A DNA stretch of 64,000 nucleotides, from the NCBI GenBank assembly GCA_032821775.1, contig JAVLRN010000011.1, positions 1,984,001-2,048,000 of the forward strand, written 5' to 3'. The notes under the pieces were generated by a model. It was not told the origin of the DNA. It was given only the letters and a program-made list of their open reading frames with translations, and ran no database searches. Of this stretch, positions 1-10,880 are shown piece after piece (position 1 is the first letter of the stretch; every line of letters starts with the position of its first letter). Origin of the DNA: Sanguinoderma infundibulare. Taxonomy: Eukaryota; Basidiomycota; Agaricomycetes; Polyporales; Polyporaceae. The position numbers and the translations under genes were made by a program.

Positions 1-83
1 TACGTAACATACATTGAGATTATTTGTAATTTTATTCGTCTGCACTTACTGTATCGCTGTACTAATCACTCCGCTCTGCATCG
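1..83 (+). repeat. Dispersed copy of a zinc-finger-gene intron segment
   Basis: Bases 1-83 match the reverse complement of 54424-54507 with about four mismatches and one single-base gap, roughly 94% identity. At 54 kb this segment lies inside an intron of zinc-finger gene D, ending just before its splice acceptor. The left edge of the window therefore looks like part of another family member, read on the plus strand, whose body would lie outside the window. No coding exon of that member is visible here; after base 83 the two sequences diverge. Confidence 0.8.
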
Positions 84-140
84 CTGTACTTTCTGACTCT
101 GTTCTATATCGTTGTACTTACCCGCTCTGCTCTGTATTGC
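50..140. repeat. Minisatellite, about 28-nt unit, three copies plus a partial
   Basis: Imperfect direct repeats start at 50, 77 and 105, with a degenerate partial copy from 133. Each begins TRYATCGYTGTACT and ends CTCTGYTC or similar. The homologous segment at 54.4 kb has one full unit plus the start of a second, so the array probably expanded here after duplication. Confidence 0.7.
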
Positions 141-609
141 TCGCTTGTTGTCATCATACGCCATGATATCATTTTTATCGCCGTCCTTCTCGTAATGAAC
201 GTTGAACTGGTATCACATTAGGGTCAATTGAAACAACTCTTCATCGCTGCTGTCTAAATTAACCAAAGCTTCTTCCGTCAAGCCAATCGGCTTCCCTTGA
301 AAGACGTTCCTCTCTTCCCCGGGCTTCGGGCAAGCTCGTAGTCCGAGTCACTGCCAGGGAAAGACAAGGGAGATCGAGCAGCCTCTTTATACGTGAGGTC
401 GTCATGCGCCTGTGGAGGGATATTAGCTGCATTGGACCGCTGTTCTGACTCTGGCGGTCGGGACAGTATCATTGGACCGAGCTCGATTTTGCGCTGCAAG
501 ACATCTGCATATAGTAACTGAGACGCCCACGTCTGAGATATCGGAGACCGTGGGAAGAGGAACTCCAAGTCCCGTTGGCAGCCACAAGGCTGGGTGGTTT
601 GATGCTGCT

Positions 610-799
610 CAGTGCTTTACCTAGGAACGGGGTAGATGTACCTTACTGGAATACGAGGCTGAGCACCGATGCAGGCTCCGAGACGGCGATCGAGATGGTC
701 ACCACCCTCACCATCTCGATCGCCGTCTCGGAGCCTGCATCGGTGCTCAGCCTCGTATTCCAGTAAGGCACATCTACCCCGTTCCTAGGAAAAGCACTG
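610..799. repeat. 90-bp near-perfect inverted repeat with a 10-nt loop
   Basis: Left arm 610-699 and right arm 710-799 are reverse complements at 88 of 90 positions (mismatches opposite 619 and 640). The loop is 700-709. A transcript would fold into one very long hairpin. It could be a foldback element, a small-RNA precursor, or an assembly or template-switch artefact. No target-site duplication was recognised. Confidence 0.95.
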
Positions 800-809
800 A
801 ACACTCCCT

Positions 810-1052
810 AGGCATTCAACCCCGCCTCACCACAAACTCCTCCCCGGCCAAGCTCGTTTCCTCTTGCACAACATGGTGTTGGCCTTGGTGTAGGTATTGG
901 CCTTGGTATCGGCGCTGACCCAGCTGGCGGTTCCGCTGGTGGTCCTCACAGGGCTCGTTCCGAATCTGCTGCTCCCCAGCCGTCCCCTCCCCACGGTGCT
1001 CCCCCGCCCGTGCCTCTTCCTCTCTACATAAGTTTGTGAGGCTCCTTCCCCG
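810..1052 (+). pseudogene. Possible orphan coding exon, Pro/Gly-rich
   Basis: Directly after the foldback, an acceptor-like CCCTAG (807-812) precedes an open plus-strand frame. It encodes a Pro/Ser-rich stretch, then a Gly-Val/Leu-Gly run (GVGLGVGIGLGIG) and more Pro-rich sequence, ending in a stop near 1050. A GTGAGG donor before that stop could instead splice to TTTAG at about 1118. No start or partner exon can be placed, so this is either a broken gene whose 5' part was replaced by the foldback, or chance. No family recognised. Confidence 0.3.
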
Positions 1053-1514
1053 TCCCCACCTCCAAACCGGTAGCGGAAACGCTGTCAAGCCACTCACAAC
1101 ACCCTTCCCTTTAGATCCCTAGCCTTGGCCCTCGATGCGTGTAGTCGAGGGTATGCCACACAACACATTAAGTTTCAGCAGCTTCTCGACACACCATTCG
1201 CGCGGTCCTCAGTCAATGTGGCACAAGAGCTACCTATGATTAACGTTTTCGGATATGCTTCGATCTTACCACACATCATCACAGTCACTTCAATGTTATC
1301 CGGTGCTCATGAATTCAGCTAGTCTGGTTTTCGTATGTTTGCATTTATCGTCGTCTGTTGCGACGTTGTGTGCAGGAGATGCCACGAGATCCCGCACAAG
1401 GTCCCTGTGGCAGTGTTGCTGGACGGCAGTTCCCGGATGATTGGTGACAAAGGCAGCGTTCAGGCTGAACGCGACTCCATCCACTGGTACCAACTTGAAG
1501 ACCTTGTAGTACTT

Positions 1515-3327
1515 ATGAAACAGGAGAGCACATCCTCTTTCAGTCTGCTGCCAGAGGATATTCATCTACGCATCCTACTCCACCTCACGGCTGACGACAT
1601 ACTACGATGTCGAAAGGTGCTGCTATCTTATAATGTCTCATTAGTCACCAGTCGGTTTTGACAAAGTTCTCGTCAGACTTGCAGGCTCTTGGGCGAGCTC
1701 ACTCGCACTCTCGTAGTGCAGTACAAGATAGAGCTCGATGCCATGGGACTGGTCGATATCCCCACCACGACGAGACCGATGGTCGAGCGACATGAAAGAC
1801 TCCAGGCGTATCGGCATCGCTGGCACAATGCTCGATTCGCATGGGATCAGAAATTTCCCGCAAGCCGCCGCCCCGAGTGCTGGAATTGGACCGGCGGCCT
1901 TCTGCCATACATCCTGGATCCCGATTCTGCCGATGAACCTGCATTGCATCTCTATCGTCCTGCATCCCCTTCGAGAGGAACCGCCGACTTCTCTTGGTCT
2001 CTTCCTCGGGAAGTCATCCCCGACGGCTATAAGATATATAGCTGTTGCGCGGATATCTCACAGGACCTCCTGGTTCTGGTGCTGATTCCTGGCCCTGCCG
2101 TGGATCAAGGGTGAGTTCTCAGGCCTTTTGCTTGACTTGTCTCGATCAGACCGTAACCCATCATCATGCTCAGGATCTGGATGGCCCAACTGGTTTCGAT
2201 CTCGCAGAGCGGCCTACAGCATCCACATGCGACAAGCTCATTTCTACGCGGGCCCGTCTTTCAATCGCGACCACGTCCCAAGGCGTGCGTCATAAGGGTG
2301 TCTGGGGATATCACAGGCCTGGAGATCATGAACGCCACGTGGGAGCTGCTTGTATGGAATTGGAAAACGAACACGTTACTCTGGGTATGTGTGCAAAACA
2401 TTCCTTCCAGTGTGTGGGTTGGACTGAATACAACGTTTACACCAGTACTCGAGACGTATCGACTTCCAACACTTCATCCTCCCTGGCCCTTCGTACATGA
2501 TTCTCATGCCTGCTCAGCAGAGCTCCGAGCTAGTCCTTCACGTATTTCGCCTGGGTCATCAACCTGATCCATCTGCGGTCAATCCTGACTTCCAGAACCG
2601 CCAACCGATGGCCATCCTTCGCGCCTTCGCCTTTGTCGGCGGCCTAACCTTCGACGCCGAGTTGGTCCCACCCCAGAGCACCCACGACACGCCCGCCGAT
2701 CATCCTATCTTCGTGCACCGCACCGATCAGGCGATCTTCGCGATGTACCTCCATCTTCAGAACATCGCCATAGGCGACGTCAACTTTGGGCTCGTCGGAA
2801 GGTTCCTCCTTCTCATCTCGATCCCCTCCATCTTGGAACGCCTGGATCGCATCCGCGACGTCGCAGACCACGATCCCCGTCCTGCGCCTCCCCGTGTATT
2901 AGAATGGGACGAATGGGGCCCAACCGATACCCGCCTCATCGCGCTAACAGGCACCTTCCCGTGGCGGGGGAGGATCCGCACATGCGACTCTCGTTGTGCC
3001 ATCGAGTTCGGACCAGACCTCCGCACGGACCAGCACGGCGTCCGGGTCGTCTTCTTTGATGCACACCCCGCCGCCGCTTCGCTCCCGAACGAAGACCTGG
3101 CGCAGGCGCTCCGCGTTGTAGACGTCTCGGAGACCATCACGCGTCCGAAGCTGTTCAAGCACTCCGTTCGGACGACGTTTCCTATCCGGATCTCGTGCAG
3201 GGAGGTATGCCCACCGGTTCCCGAGCCGATCGCGGTGGGGCTCCTTGGAGATGGTCTCGTATTCCGATATCGGCCGTCGGTGCGTATTGATCCTCCGGAG
3301 GGAGGACTGTTTGGGTTCTATGTATGA
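1515..3327 (+). CDS. F-box domain protein
   Basis: Exons 1515-1616, 1677-2110, 2174-2384 and 2446-3327 give 542 residues; all introns are 60-63 nt with consistent phases. The N-terminus is an F-box (LLPEDIHLRILLHLTADDIL, followed across intron 1 by RCRK-TCRLLGEL and VVQYKIEL). This is the layout of the large Agaricomycete F-box family, which recruits substrates to SCF ubiquitin ligases through Skp1. Further on, the family's ELLVWNWKT segment and the DEWGPTDTR/WRGRIRTCDSRCAIEF region are visible. The start at 1515 was chosen because the F-box begins about 11 residues later; an in-frame ATG at 1335 would add 60 unconvincing residues. Its substrate cannot be predicted. A second family member lies at 27521-30300. 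Confidence 0.85.
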
Positions 3328-3671
3328 TGTAAGTTGACGGTAAAGGGTCTTATACGTAGAAGGCTACATAGAAAATTTGTCGATATGTTGCTCTTGGTAC
3401 GCTCTCTACGCTGGCATATGCGTCGTCGAAAAATGAATAGACAATATAATTGGGTATGAAGATGTGGAATGGCTGCCGTTGGGTGTCGAGTTCGAGTGGT
3501 CTTGACGAAGTCACTCTAGATACTTGGGAACCCTATGTTAAGGTTTGGTCAACGGGCCCAGTGCGGGCCTGTCGGGGCGACGCGGGAGCCGGTCGCTTCT
3601 TGTCGGATTACCCAGTTCCTTTGTTGCACCGATGTCTCGCCACTGCGCTCTTTCCAACCTCGCGTCGCACC

Positions 3672-4474
3672 ATGCACAAGACATGTAGATTCCTGCGGAC
3701 ATCCGGGGTTAACCATAACCACGAGCGATTCGCATCCACAAGTGCAGGACTTTACCCGTTCCCCACACATCCTGGCCCGACACCCCACCAGATATTCCAC
3801 CTCCCAGTAGGAGCCAGTCAGGAGGAGGTTAAGGCGCGCTGTATGTGTTTCCATTCTCCTGCACTCTCTGTTCCCTCAAGTACGTGTCCGCTGATGCTCC
3901 TCGAAAGATTACGAGCTCGTTCGGATACACCACCCCGACGCCCCATACGGACGGGACCTCTCCCCTGCTATTCGACGGTCACGGTTCCAGGCCATAACAG
4001 CAGCGTACGACACGTTGCAAGGAAAGAGGGGAAGTGGACCCACGGGCCCGGTCGACATATACCGGGAAGAGATCCTGCGGAGGAAGCGAGCATGGGCCGC
4101 ACACGAAGAGTCCCGTCGTCGCTCTGGGCCTTCAGGACAGGAGTGGACGGCGAGCGCGGACGACCGGTGGAAAGACCGGATCATCGTGTTCATTGGCCTT
4201 ATGGTGCGTCACCTCCATTGTCATTCTGAAGGGCAAACAGAGGCTAGATGGTTTGGGGCAGGCTCTCGGGGCAGGACTGGGGCCTGCGTTTGTCCTGCCG
4301 TCGTATACGGCGTCGCGTCAGGCGCACGTGTCCGCGTCGAGGAACCTTGCGCAGGCAAGGCAAGAAGCACGGGAGTTTGGGGAGGAGCGGCGGCAGAAGA
4401 TTAGCGAACGGGTGAAGGAATACAAGGAGAAGCAAGCTCGGGGCGGGACATCAGACGGAGCTGTCCCTTCGTGA
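3672..4474 (+). CDS. J-domain (DnaJ-like) membrane protein, probably mitochondrial
   Basis: Exons 3672-3840, 3908-4203 and 4262-4474 give 225 residues. The J domain starts at HQIFHLPVGASQEEVKAR, continues across intron 1 as YYELVRIHHPDAPYGRD with the invariant HPD tripeptide, and ends AITAAYDTL. J proteins stimulate the ATPase of Hsp70 partners. The 35-residue leader is rich in Arg/Lys/Ser/Thr, as expected of a mitochondrial presequence. Intron 2 (58 nt) joins IIVFIGLM to ALGAGLGPAFVLP, producing one uninterrupted hydrophobic segment of about 21 residues, a likely membrane anchor. A Lys/Glu-rich tail follows. The layout resembles small inner-membrane J proteins of fungi; the exact orthologue is not assigned. 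Confidence 0.8.
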
Positions 4475-4885
4475 TCGTCTACAGTTAAGTTGTCGAGCTA
4501 CTATTACTTTGCATTGACAGAATGCTATCACCATATCCTATCATCATCCACGCCGCACATTTCCGCCCACGCCATACCCTCTCATCCATAGCCCTGATCC
4601 GTTCATCAATTTAGACGTTCCCAATCACTCCCTAACGTATCGGAAAACAAATATCTAGTCGGCGTATTTGCTACAGTGAAACTTGAAGGCTCCCCACGCA
4701 GCGCGGTGATGCTGTATCAGCAAACATATCATCGGACGTTCGTTTGCAAACCCAGAAGCTCATTAGGCGTTGTCTATGTTTTACTGTGCTCTTGCATACA
4801 TCTGGAGTTTTCTATGCCCCTCCTACTTGGGCATTCGGAGGCATGCTCCTCGCATTGCGTCGTACCTACAACCTAGCCTATATTG
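4475..4885. other. Short convergent intergenic spacer
   Basis: The J-protein gene and the MFS gene end towards each other here. I see no ORF with coding character, no tRNA and no repeat; presumably the two 3' untranslated regions. Confidence 0.6.
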
Positions 4886-7664
4886 TCAGTTGGCAGCGAA
4901 GCGGGTCTATGGAGGGCCCATCAGATTCAGAACTGTCACGGACGACTGAGAACGTACTTACCCGAAGGTATCGACCTTTGGCCTGCAGGATGGGAACTAT
5001 CAGCACGAAGAGGCCGGCCACGATCCCAGCCTCTGTCCCGAACGCCTGGAGCGCTCCGTTGCGGGTGACCCAGTTCACTTGGAAGTACGCGATGCCGAAG
5101 CCGCCCAGGGTGCGCGCGAGGTTGATCAGCGCAGAGATCTCCCCCTGTATAGATTTACAATCAGTCTACGAGGGCTCGGAGGGGATGGCCGCCGGGAACG
5201 CGGACTGCGACCGACCTGATACTTTGGGAAACAGTCGTTGCAGTACGCGTCTACACCACCAACGCTCGCTCATCAGCCCATTTGACGTCCTCCTACTCTA
5301 CGACTTCAAGGTGGACTCACAGACCGCAGAGGTGTTCATCATGACCGCGATCTGGGCGAAGAGCCAGCCGACGACGAGCACGGCGATGTGCAGGTGGAAC
5401 TGGAACGCGGCGCCTTCGAGCAGGAACCCGCACGCGAAGAGCACCGCAGAAGGGTAGCACACCCTGCACATACATCGGGCATTGAGACACGGATGAGCGA
5501 GCCGCCCTATGCTTCTGTGAGGGCTGGAGGAAACTCACCAGAGACGACATTCGGCCTCAAACACTCCCTTGTTTCGCCGAACGGTGACCTCGAGCAGCCA
5601 GTCGATCAGGTGGCGGCCCACGACCTCGCCTATGAGTACCCCAACCTGGATTTTACGAAAAGCAAGTCAGCGAAAAACACCGCAGCGTCCGCACCCCCCA
5701 ATACGGAACCGGAACGGACCAACGAGCTGGCGTACGTCGCTGCAATCTGTATCTGGCCGAACCCGTACCCGTTCGGCGGCGGGTTGGCGAGGATGACTGT
5801 GTTAGTCACCTAGCGAAAAGAACCCTGCTCGGTCAGATCAGGTCCGGAGTAGAGAGCTTGCAAGGCCCAGGTTTTGGCCCATCGGAGGTGAGGGACATAC
5901 GCACGTGGGAGCCGATCAGGAAGCCGAACATCACACCCTCGTACCAGAGAATCACGAACAGATGCGGACGCCAGAACACCTTGAGCGGCGCGAGCACGAC
6001 AGACCTCCAGGACGGCCGGAAGCGCGCCATCCGGTACCCGGTGATGCCGAAGAGGGTCTCGACACAGTAGCGCAAGGTTCCGGGCTGCGCGAATGGGTGC
6101 GGGTTCGCGAGGTGGCGGTCGTACATGCTGGAAGGGTGAGCTCAACAGCTTGGCAAGAAGCGGACAACGGCAGGCAGGGGGAAGGGCACGTACGTCTCCT
6201 CGAGAAAGAAGGCGATCAAGAGCACGACGATGGCGTCGTATATCGTCCCGATGCCGAAGGACCACCTCCAACTGTCCGTTTGTGCCATTCTTAGTTATCA
6301 GTTCGTGCGGTCTATACGAAGTGGCGTACTTGGCGTGCGCGACTAAGAATCCAAACAGGAAGGGGGCTAGGACGGGAGAAATCACGAACCCCATCGTCCA
6401 AATGCTGAGCTGTGATTCCGATAAGTCGAAGCCTGATGATGTGTATTGTAGACATACTTTGCGAGCTTGAAGGTGGACAGGATACATGTCGGTTGCGACG
6501 TATAAACCCTGGAGTACGGTCAGTGTCCAAACTGTTGTAGTAAGACGGAGAGACATTACCGAGACTTGTGCGCATGTTCTATGCAGGGATTATAGACGAC
6601 ACACGGGATGGTGGTAGGAAGGGCTCACCCGAAGAAACCCGTGAGGCCACGCATCGCTGTATGATAACGAATATCAGTAGAAGGCAAGCAGGATTTGTGC
6701 CAAGCTCACCAGACGAAGTATTGAGGTTAGGAGCGAAGGTGGCTCCAATCATGAAGCCTAATGCAAGCAGCTGCGATAAAAATGGTTGAGAATGATACAA
6801 GACGAATGATACAGCGATAGCTTTCACCTGCGACCAAAAGAGGACGGGGAGTCGACCGTAACGCCTTATCAACATCACCGCGAAGAGCCCACCCCACCCT
6901 ATGACAACAGTGATGTTCAATGCACAAATGACAAGGTGCAATGCTAGGGAAGCTCACCCATGAGAAAGATGGACCAGCTAAAATTTGACGAACTTTAGAG
7001 GAGGTAGAATGACGAGTTGATGTGGCGCATACCTTTGACCGAGTTGGTTGACGAGATTAGGAGTTGTGTGGAATTGACGCGCCATCGCGAACACAGATGC
7101 AATACCTAAACCACGGATACCATAAGTGAGAAGGATGGCTATTTGTAGGATCACTCACCGATCGAAGAATTGAAGTCGGGCACGATGGCCGCAAGAGTGG
7201 TAATGGTCAGCTGTAGTGCTTTCCGACCTTTGCTCCACTGGTCGGACGTCAAATTATTCGTCAAGCATACATTATTGTTGTATCTGTACGCACGTTCTGA
7301 GGATCGCGAGGGTCATCCGTTGGCTGTGGCCAGAGGATCTTTGAGCCATCCTTGGAGAGCTTGAGTCGTCTAGAGATTTGCTCGCCGAACTCTGCCGAAG
7401 CGGACCTATTGGGTACTTGAGATCGACAACGGGGTTTCCAAAGCGGTACAAAACTTGCCTCGGGTCGAGGATGAGCCTTCCGGCGTTCCCTTCCTGATAA
7501 GCAAGTAGAAACCTGTATACTTCGGATTCTTCTCCGGGTGTTGGAGGTCCCAAGTTGTCGGTCAGGCTTCGACCATCTTCAACAGCTTCGAATGTTTCTG
7601 GGTCCTCTATCTTCTCCGCTGGATCTGACCTCTTCTCCAACTGAGGGGAATTATCGTCGGGCAT
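4886..7664 (-). CDS. Major facilitator superfamily transporter, copy 1
   Basis: Nineteen exons (high to low): 7459-7664, 7294-7405, 7159-7237, 7033-7105, 6958-6977, 6828-6898, 6710-6770, 6629-6656, 6560-6578, 6458-6508, 6330-6409, 6194-6271, 5905-6127, 5720-5809, 5539-5645, 5321-5463, 5216-5250, 4962-5144, 4886-4906. They sum to 1680 nt, 559 residues, every phase consistent. The product has a hydrophilic acidic N-terminus, then about 12 membrane segments. The MFS loop-2 signature is GWGGLFAVMLIRRYGRLP; after the central loop comes the conserved AYCNDCFP segment and ARTLGGFGIAYFQV. It would move a small solute or drug across the plasma membrane; the substrate is unknown. Intron 1 has a GC donor. 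It is a paralogue of the gene at 15954-18471. Confidence 0.9.
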
Positions 7665-8643
7665 GACGAGCGACTTGTCAATATAGAAGGCGGTGGGTGG
7701 GGAGCTAGCGGAGCTGCTACCTTCAGGCTGCGAGGGGCCGGTGAGAGCTATATATGCGGTGCATCAGGGCCGGGAAAGCCATCTTGAGTCTCAGATAGCT
7801 GGATATTTTAACATGCGAGCAAAGGCAACGCACCAGTTGGCGCTGGATTTCGTGACAAGGCTCCACGTCAGATTTCTAGGCGAGGCATGTGCAAGAAAAA
7901 CTCAAGGGAGCGATAAGCCAAAGCAAGTAATGAGATTCCAATAACATCCATCGTGCTTGAAGCCCATTTTATCCATGATGCACACACGTCGGACAAGGGG
8001 TCACCGGCGATTCCAGTGTGAGGGAGCCGATTTGCGTCGCTCCCATGGCCATAAAAGTTGATTTTTGTCCAGGTACGAACTTTGAGAGCGATAGGGTGCA
8101 ATACGCAGGGAGGAAGGTAACGAACCAGAGTGGCCAAGGGAGACTCCAACTTTAGCTTGAGCCTACTCGGACTCGAGGGTTGTCACGCCTACGGTGTGAT
8201 CCCATTCCGAATTTAGAAAGTCACACAATTGTGGCTGTAAACCCCAACGACGCAACCACAAGCGGCATAACATTGGGAATAATGTTCAAAAGAAAGAGAG
8301 AGAAGTATTGATTTAAATAAAACAACTCACGAACTCGCGACGTGTTGGCCATGTCGTGTTGCGACCAGCGCCGTGACCTCTCCGCGGCCACGTGCTGTTT
8401 GTCACACACGCGTCAACGGGACGCGTCACAGGGGCCTCCTTGTCGGATTGCGCCACGATCCTCAGGACCATTTGGTCAAGCATTTCGCTGCCTTCCAGCG
8501 CATATAGCCAGCCTTGGCCTGTCGCATCCCTCAATTTCCTCACACTGTTGAAGGTAAGTGTTTACTAATGATCCAAAATCGGTCTTAACACAATTTAACT
8601 CGCCCAACTCACCCTCTCGTTCTCGATCACAGTGCTGCAGCCG
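7665..8643. other. Divergent promoter region of MFS copy 1 and snurportin
   Basis: About 980 bp between two divergent starts. A strong donor GTAAGT at 8554 and acceptors CACAG (8632) or TGCAG (8640) just before the snurportin ATG suggest a 5'-UTR intron. Minus-strand open frames around 7868-8409 contain short hydrophobic runs, but none joins into a recognisable protein. Confidence 0.55.
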
Positions 8644-10565
8644 ATGTTCAGCGATCGCAAGGCTTCGTTCAAGACACCGCCCTCAGCGGTCAAGGAAACG
8701 CTCACCTCGCAGGAAGTGCGCCGAAATCGAGTTCGTGCTCCCCCTCTCACGGCGACGCGATAGTCTGATTGATACCAAGAACTATAGGCGCTAGAGGAGC
8801 AGAAACGTGTATGCTCTACCTTTCGCTCGTGCACGAGACATCTCAAATGACATCTCATACTTCCTCAGCGACGCGCAGAGCGGATAGACTCGGCTCGCCA
8901 ACTTGACATCTTTGCCGACCTTAGTCTTGGACACTCCGACGACGATGCGGACCAAGATGACGATTCGAACGTTATCCGCGAGGGCATCTCGCAACCATGC
9001 TACCTCCCCAGGCTATAGTCTCTTCCCCAGTCTCTCCACCCAGTACCAGTGAGTCCGCACAGCCTCCTACCCCAGAAATCAACATGCAGACGACGCAAGA
9101 AAAGAAGCGCCCAAAGGGGAAGCGCAAAGGCAAGGGGCGCGCGCCGAAGGATGAACAGGGTGCCGGGGTGTCTCAGACGCATGGTGCCCGTGCCCAAGTC
9201 TCTGGGAAACCTAAAGGAAAGCACGCGAAGCCGAGCAAGTGGGCTGACAAGTGCATGTATGCTGAGCTCCTCGAGATGCACGAGGGCGGATTCGATTCCG
9301 CGGGCGACTTGCGCGACGGTATTCCAGAAGACATCGAGACCGGCTGGGTTGCGGTCGCTCCTGTCCCTTCTGGGAAGCGATGCCTTGCTGTGACACACCA
9401 AGCGTCTGGGATCGCAGGTATCGGTAGGTCACCCCCAGTCCCGAAGGCTGGGCTCGCTCACGGCCCACCAGTGCCTCGTTGGTGTCGAAATTCTGTCGAC
9501 AATTTGCTGCCTCCTTTTTCGCAAGTTGGCTTGCAATGAAGTCTGTGTATCTTCAGAGACAACAATTTGGAGCGAAGCCGTTTGCGATTGAAGGAGGCAG
9601 CGAGCTGTAGTCCGAATTTCCAGCCCATGTGGCTGTGGTGATTCGCGAATGCGCCCGGTTTCATGAGAGATAGACACGCATATGCTCACGATCGCTCACC
9701 ACTAGTACCCAACACGACACTGCGTTCGCGGGTGCTCGGAAAAGCGCTCATAAAACCCTTCCCGTCGACGCTTCCCGCGCAAACCGTGCTCGACTGCATT
9801 CTCGACGACAACTGGCGCGACAATGGCATCCTCCACGTCCTCGACGTCATCACCTGGAAGGGCCAGGACCTCGGCGACTGCGAGACGCCATTCCGGTACG
9901 CATTCCCTCCGACCTCTGAAGATCATTAGCCTTCATCCTCACTTTTATCCTGGCCACACAGCTTCTGGTGGCGCGACACCCGCCTCTCGGAGCTGCCCTC
10001 CTTCCCGTCACCCCTCAACGCAGCCAATTCCTCATCGGCCTCCTCCCAGCCCGCTCAATACCAATTCCCCCACCCGACAACCTTCGCCCCGATACCCTAC
10101 CACACCAACACGACTCTCACCTCCCTCCTTTCCGCCCTCATCCCCCTCACCCGCGCGCCCCGCTCCATCCCCATCTCCGTCCCCGTCCTCACTTCTACGT
10201 CCACGGCCGATGAGAGCGCGATGGACCTAGACACGCCCCTTGTACAGCTTCAGCAGACGCACGCGTCCGTCGCGCCGGACGGACTGCTGCTCTACGTCGC
10301 CCAAGCGGCGTACGAGCCTGGCACGAGCCCGCTCAGCAGCTGGGTGCCCCTGAGGGCGTACCAGCCCCGCGAGGAAGCCGAGGCGGGCGCAAGCCTCGTG
10401 GAGAGCCCGCTAGACGTGTTCGAAAGGTATGTTGTCTCGGTTCCTGGTCTTGTCCGGGTCCTTCTGGCCGTACCTCATGGGTTTTGTGTGTCTAGGCTTG
10501 TCCGTCGTAGGCTCGCACTGGGGAACGCGCACCAGGGCACGCCCGAGATCGAGATGACCTCCTGA
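8644..10565 (+). CDS. Snurportin-1, m3G-cap snRNP import adaptor
   Basis: Exons 8644-8730, 8788-8808, 8869-8970, 9012-9417, 9706-9895, 9962-10426 and 10496-10565 give 446 residues. The Arg-rich N-terminus (EVRRNR-ALEEQKR-RRAERIDSARQLDIFADL) fits the importin-beta-binding region. The cap-binding domain is recognisable: PSGKRCLAV, then QTVLDCILDDN, LHVLDVITWKGQDLGDCETPFR and FWWRDTRL, which correspond to the human positions that wrap the trimethylguanosine cap, with Trp in the cap-stacking area. A Lys-rich linker (about residues 85-130) is fungal-specific. Snurportin carries mature U snRNPs into the nucleus. The third junction uses a 41-nt intron, shorter than usual; a frameshift is the alternative. 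Intron 9418-9705 is unusually long. Confidence 0.85.
9481..9626. repeat. Imperfect foldback inside a snurportin intron
   Basis: About 50-bp imperfect arms (roughly 9489-9537 and 9577-9624) pair through GCTGCCTCCTT against AAGGAGGCAGC, with GAAATTC and GCTTGC/GCGAAGC flanks also complementary. The centre carries its own short palindrome. Its position inside a 288-nt intron suggests a small inserted element; no target-site duplication was identified. Confidence 0.6.
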
Positions 10566-10880
10566 ATCGTCACATGCTCGTTGGCACCGAGGGTGGGTAC
10601 TCAATACCGATCAGGAAGTGTTGACGTGTTCAATGCAACGAAGAGAGCGGGAGCTATATCGTCTATAGAGTACAGAGAATGAATTACCGACCACGCGCAC
10701 GCACGGCTGCGGTGTCTCTAGGTATCAGTCTACTAGTCTATTATCTGACAGTCCAAAGCGGATATCCTACGGTGGCCGAATTCAAAGCAATGCACGAACG
10801 CGAATATACGACTGCAACGAACATATGCCATGTGTCCTCCCGTCACGAGCGTTTTCTCGAGCATACACACTCGACTCGGT
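10566..10880. other. Convergent spacer between snurportin and GT61 genes
   Basis: About 315 bp between two converging stop codons. No coding or structural feature recognised. Confidence 0.6.

Noticed and set aside
4204..4231. A 28-nt intron or a one-base frameshift in the J-protein gene
   Set aside because: A 58-nt intron ending at 4261 restores the frame, has normal length and yields a complete membrane segment.
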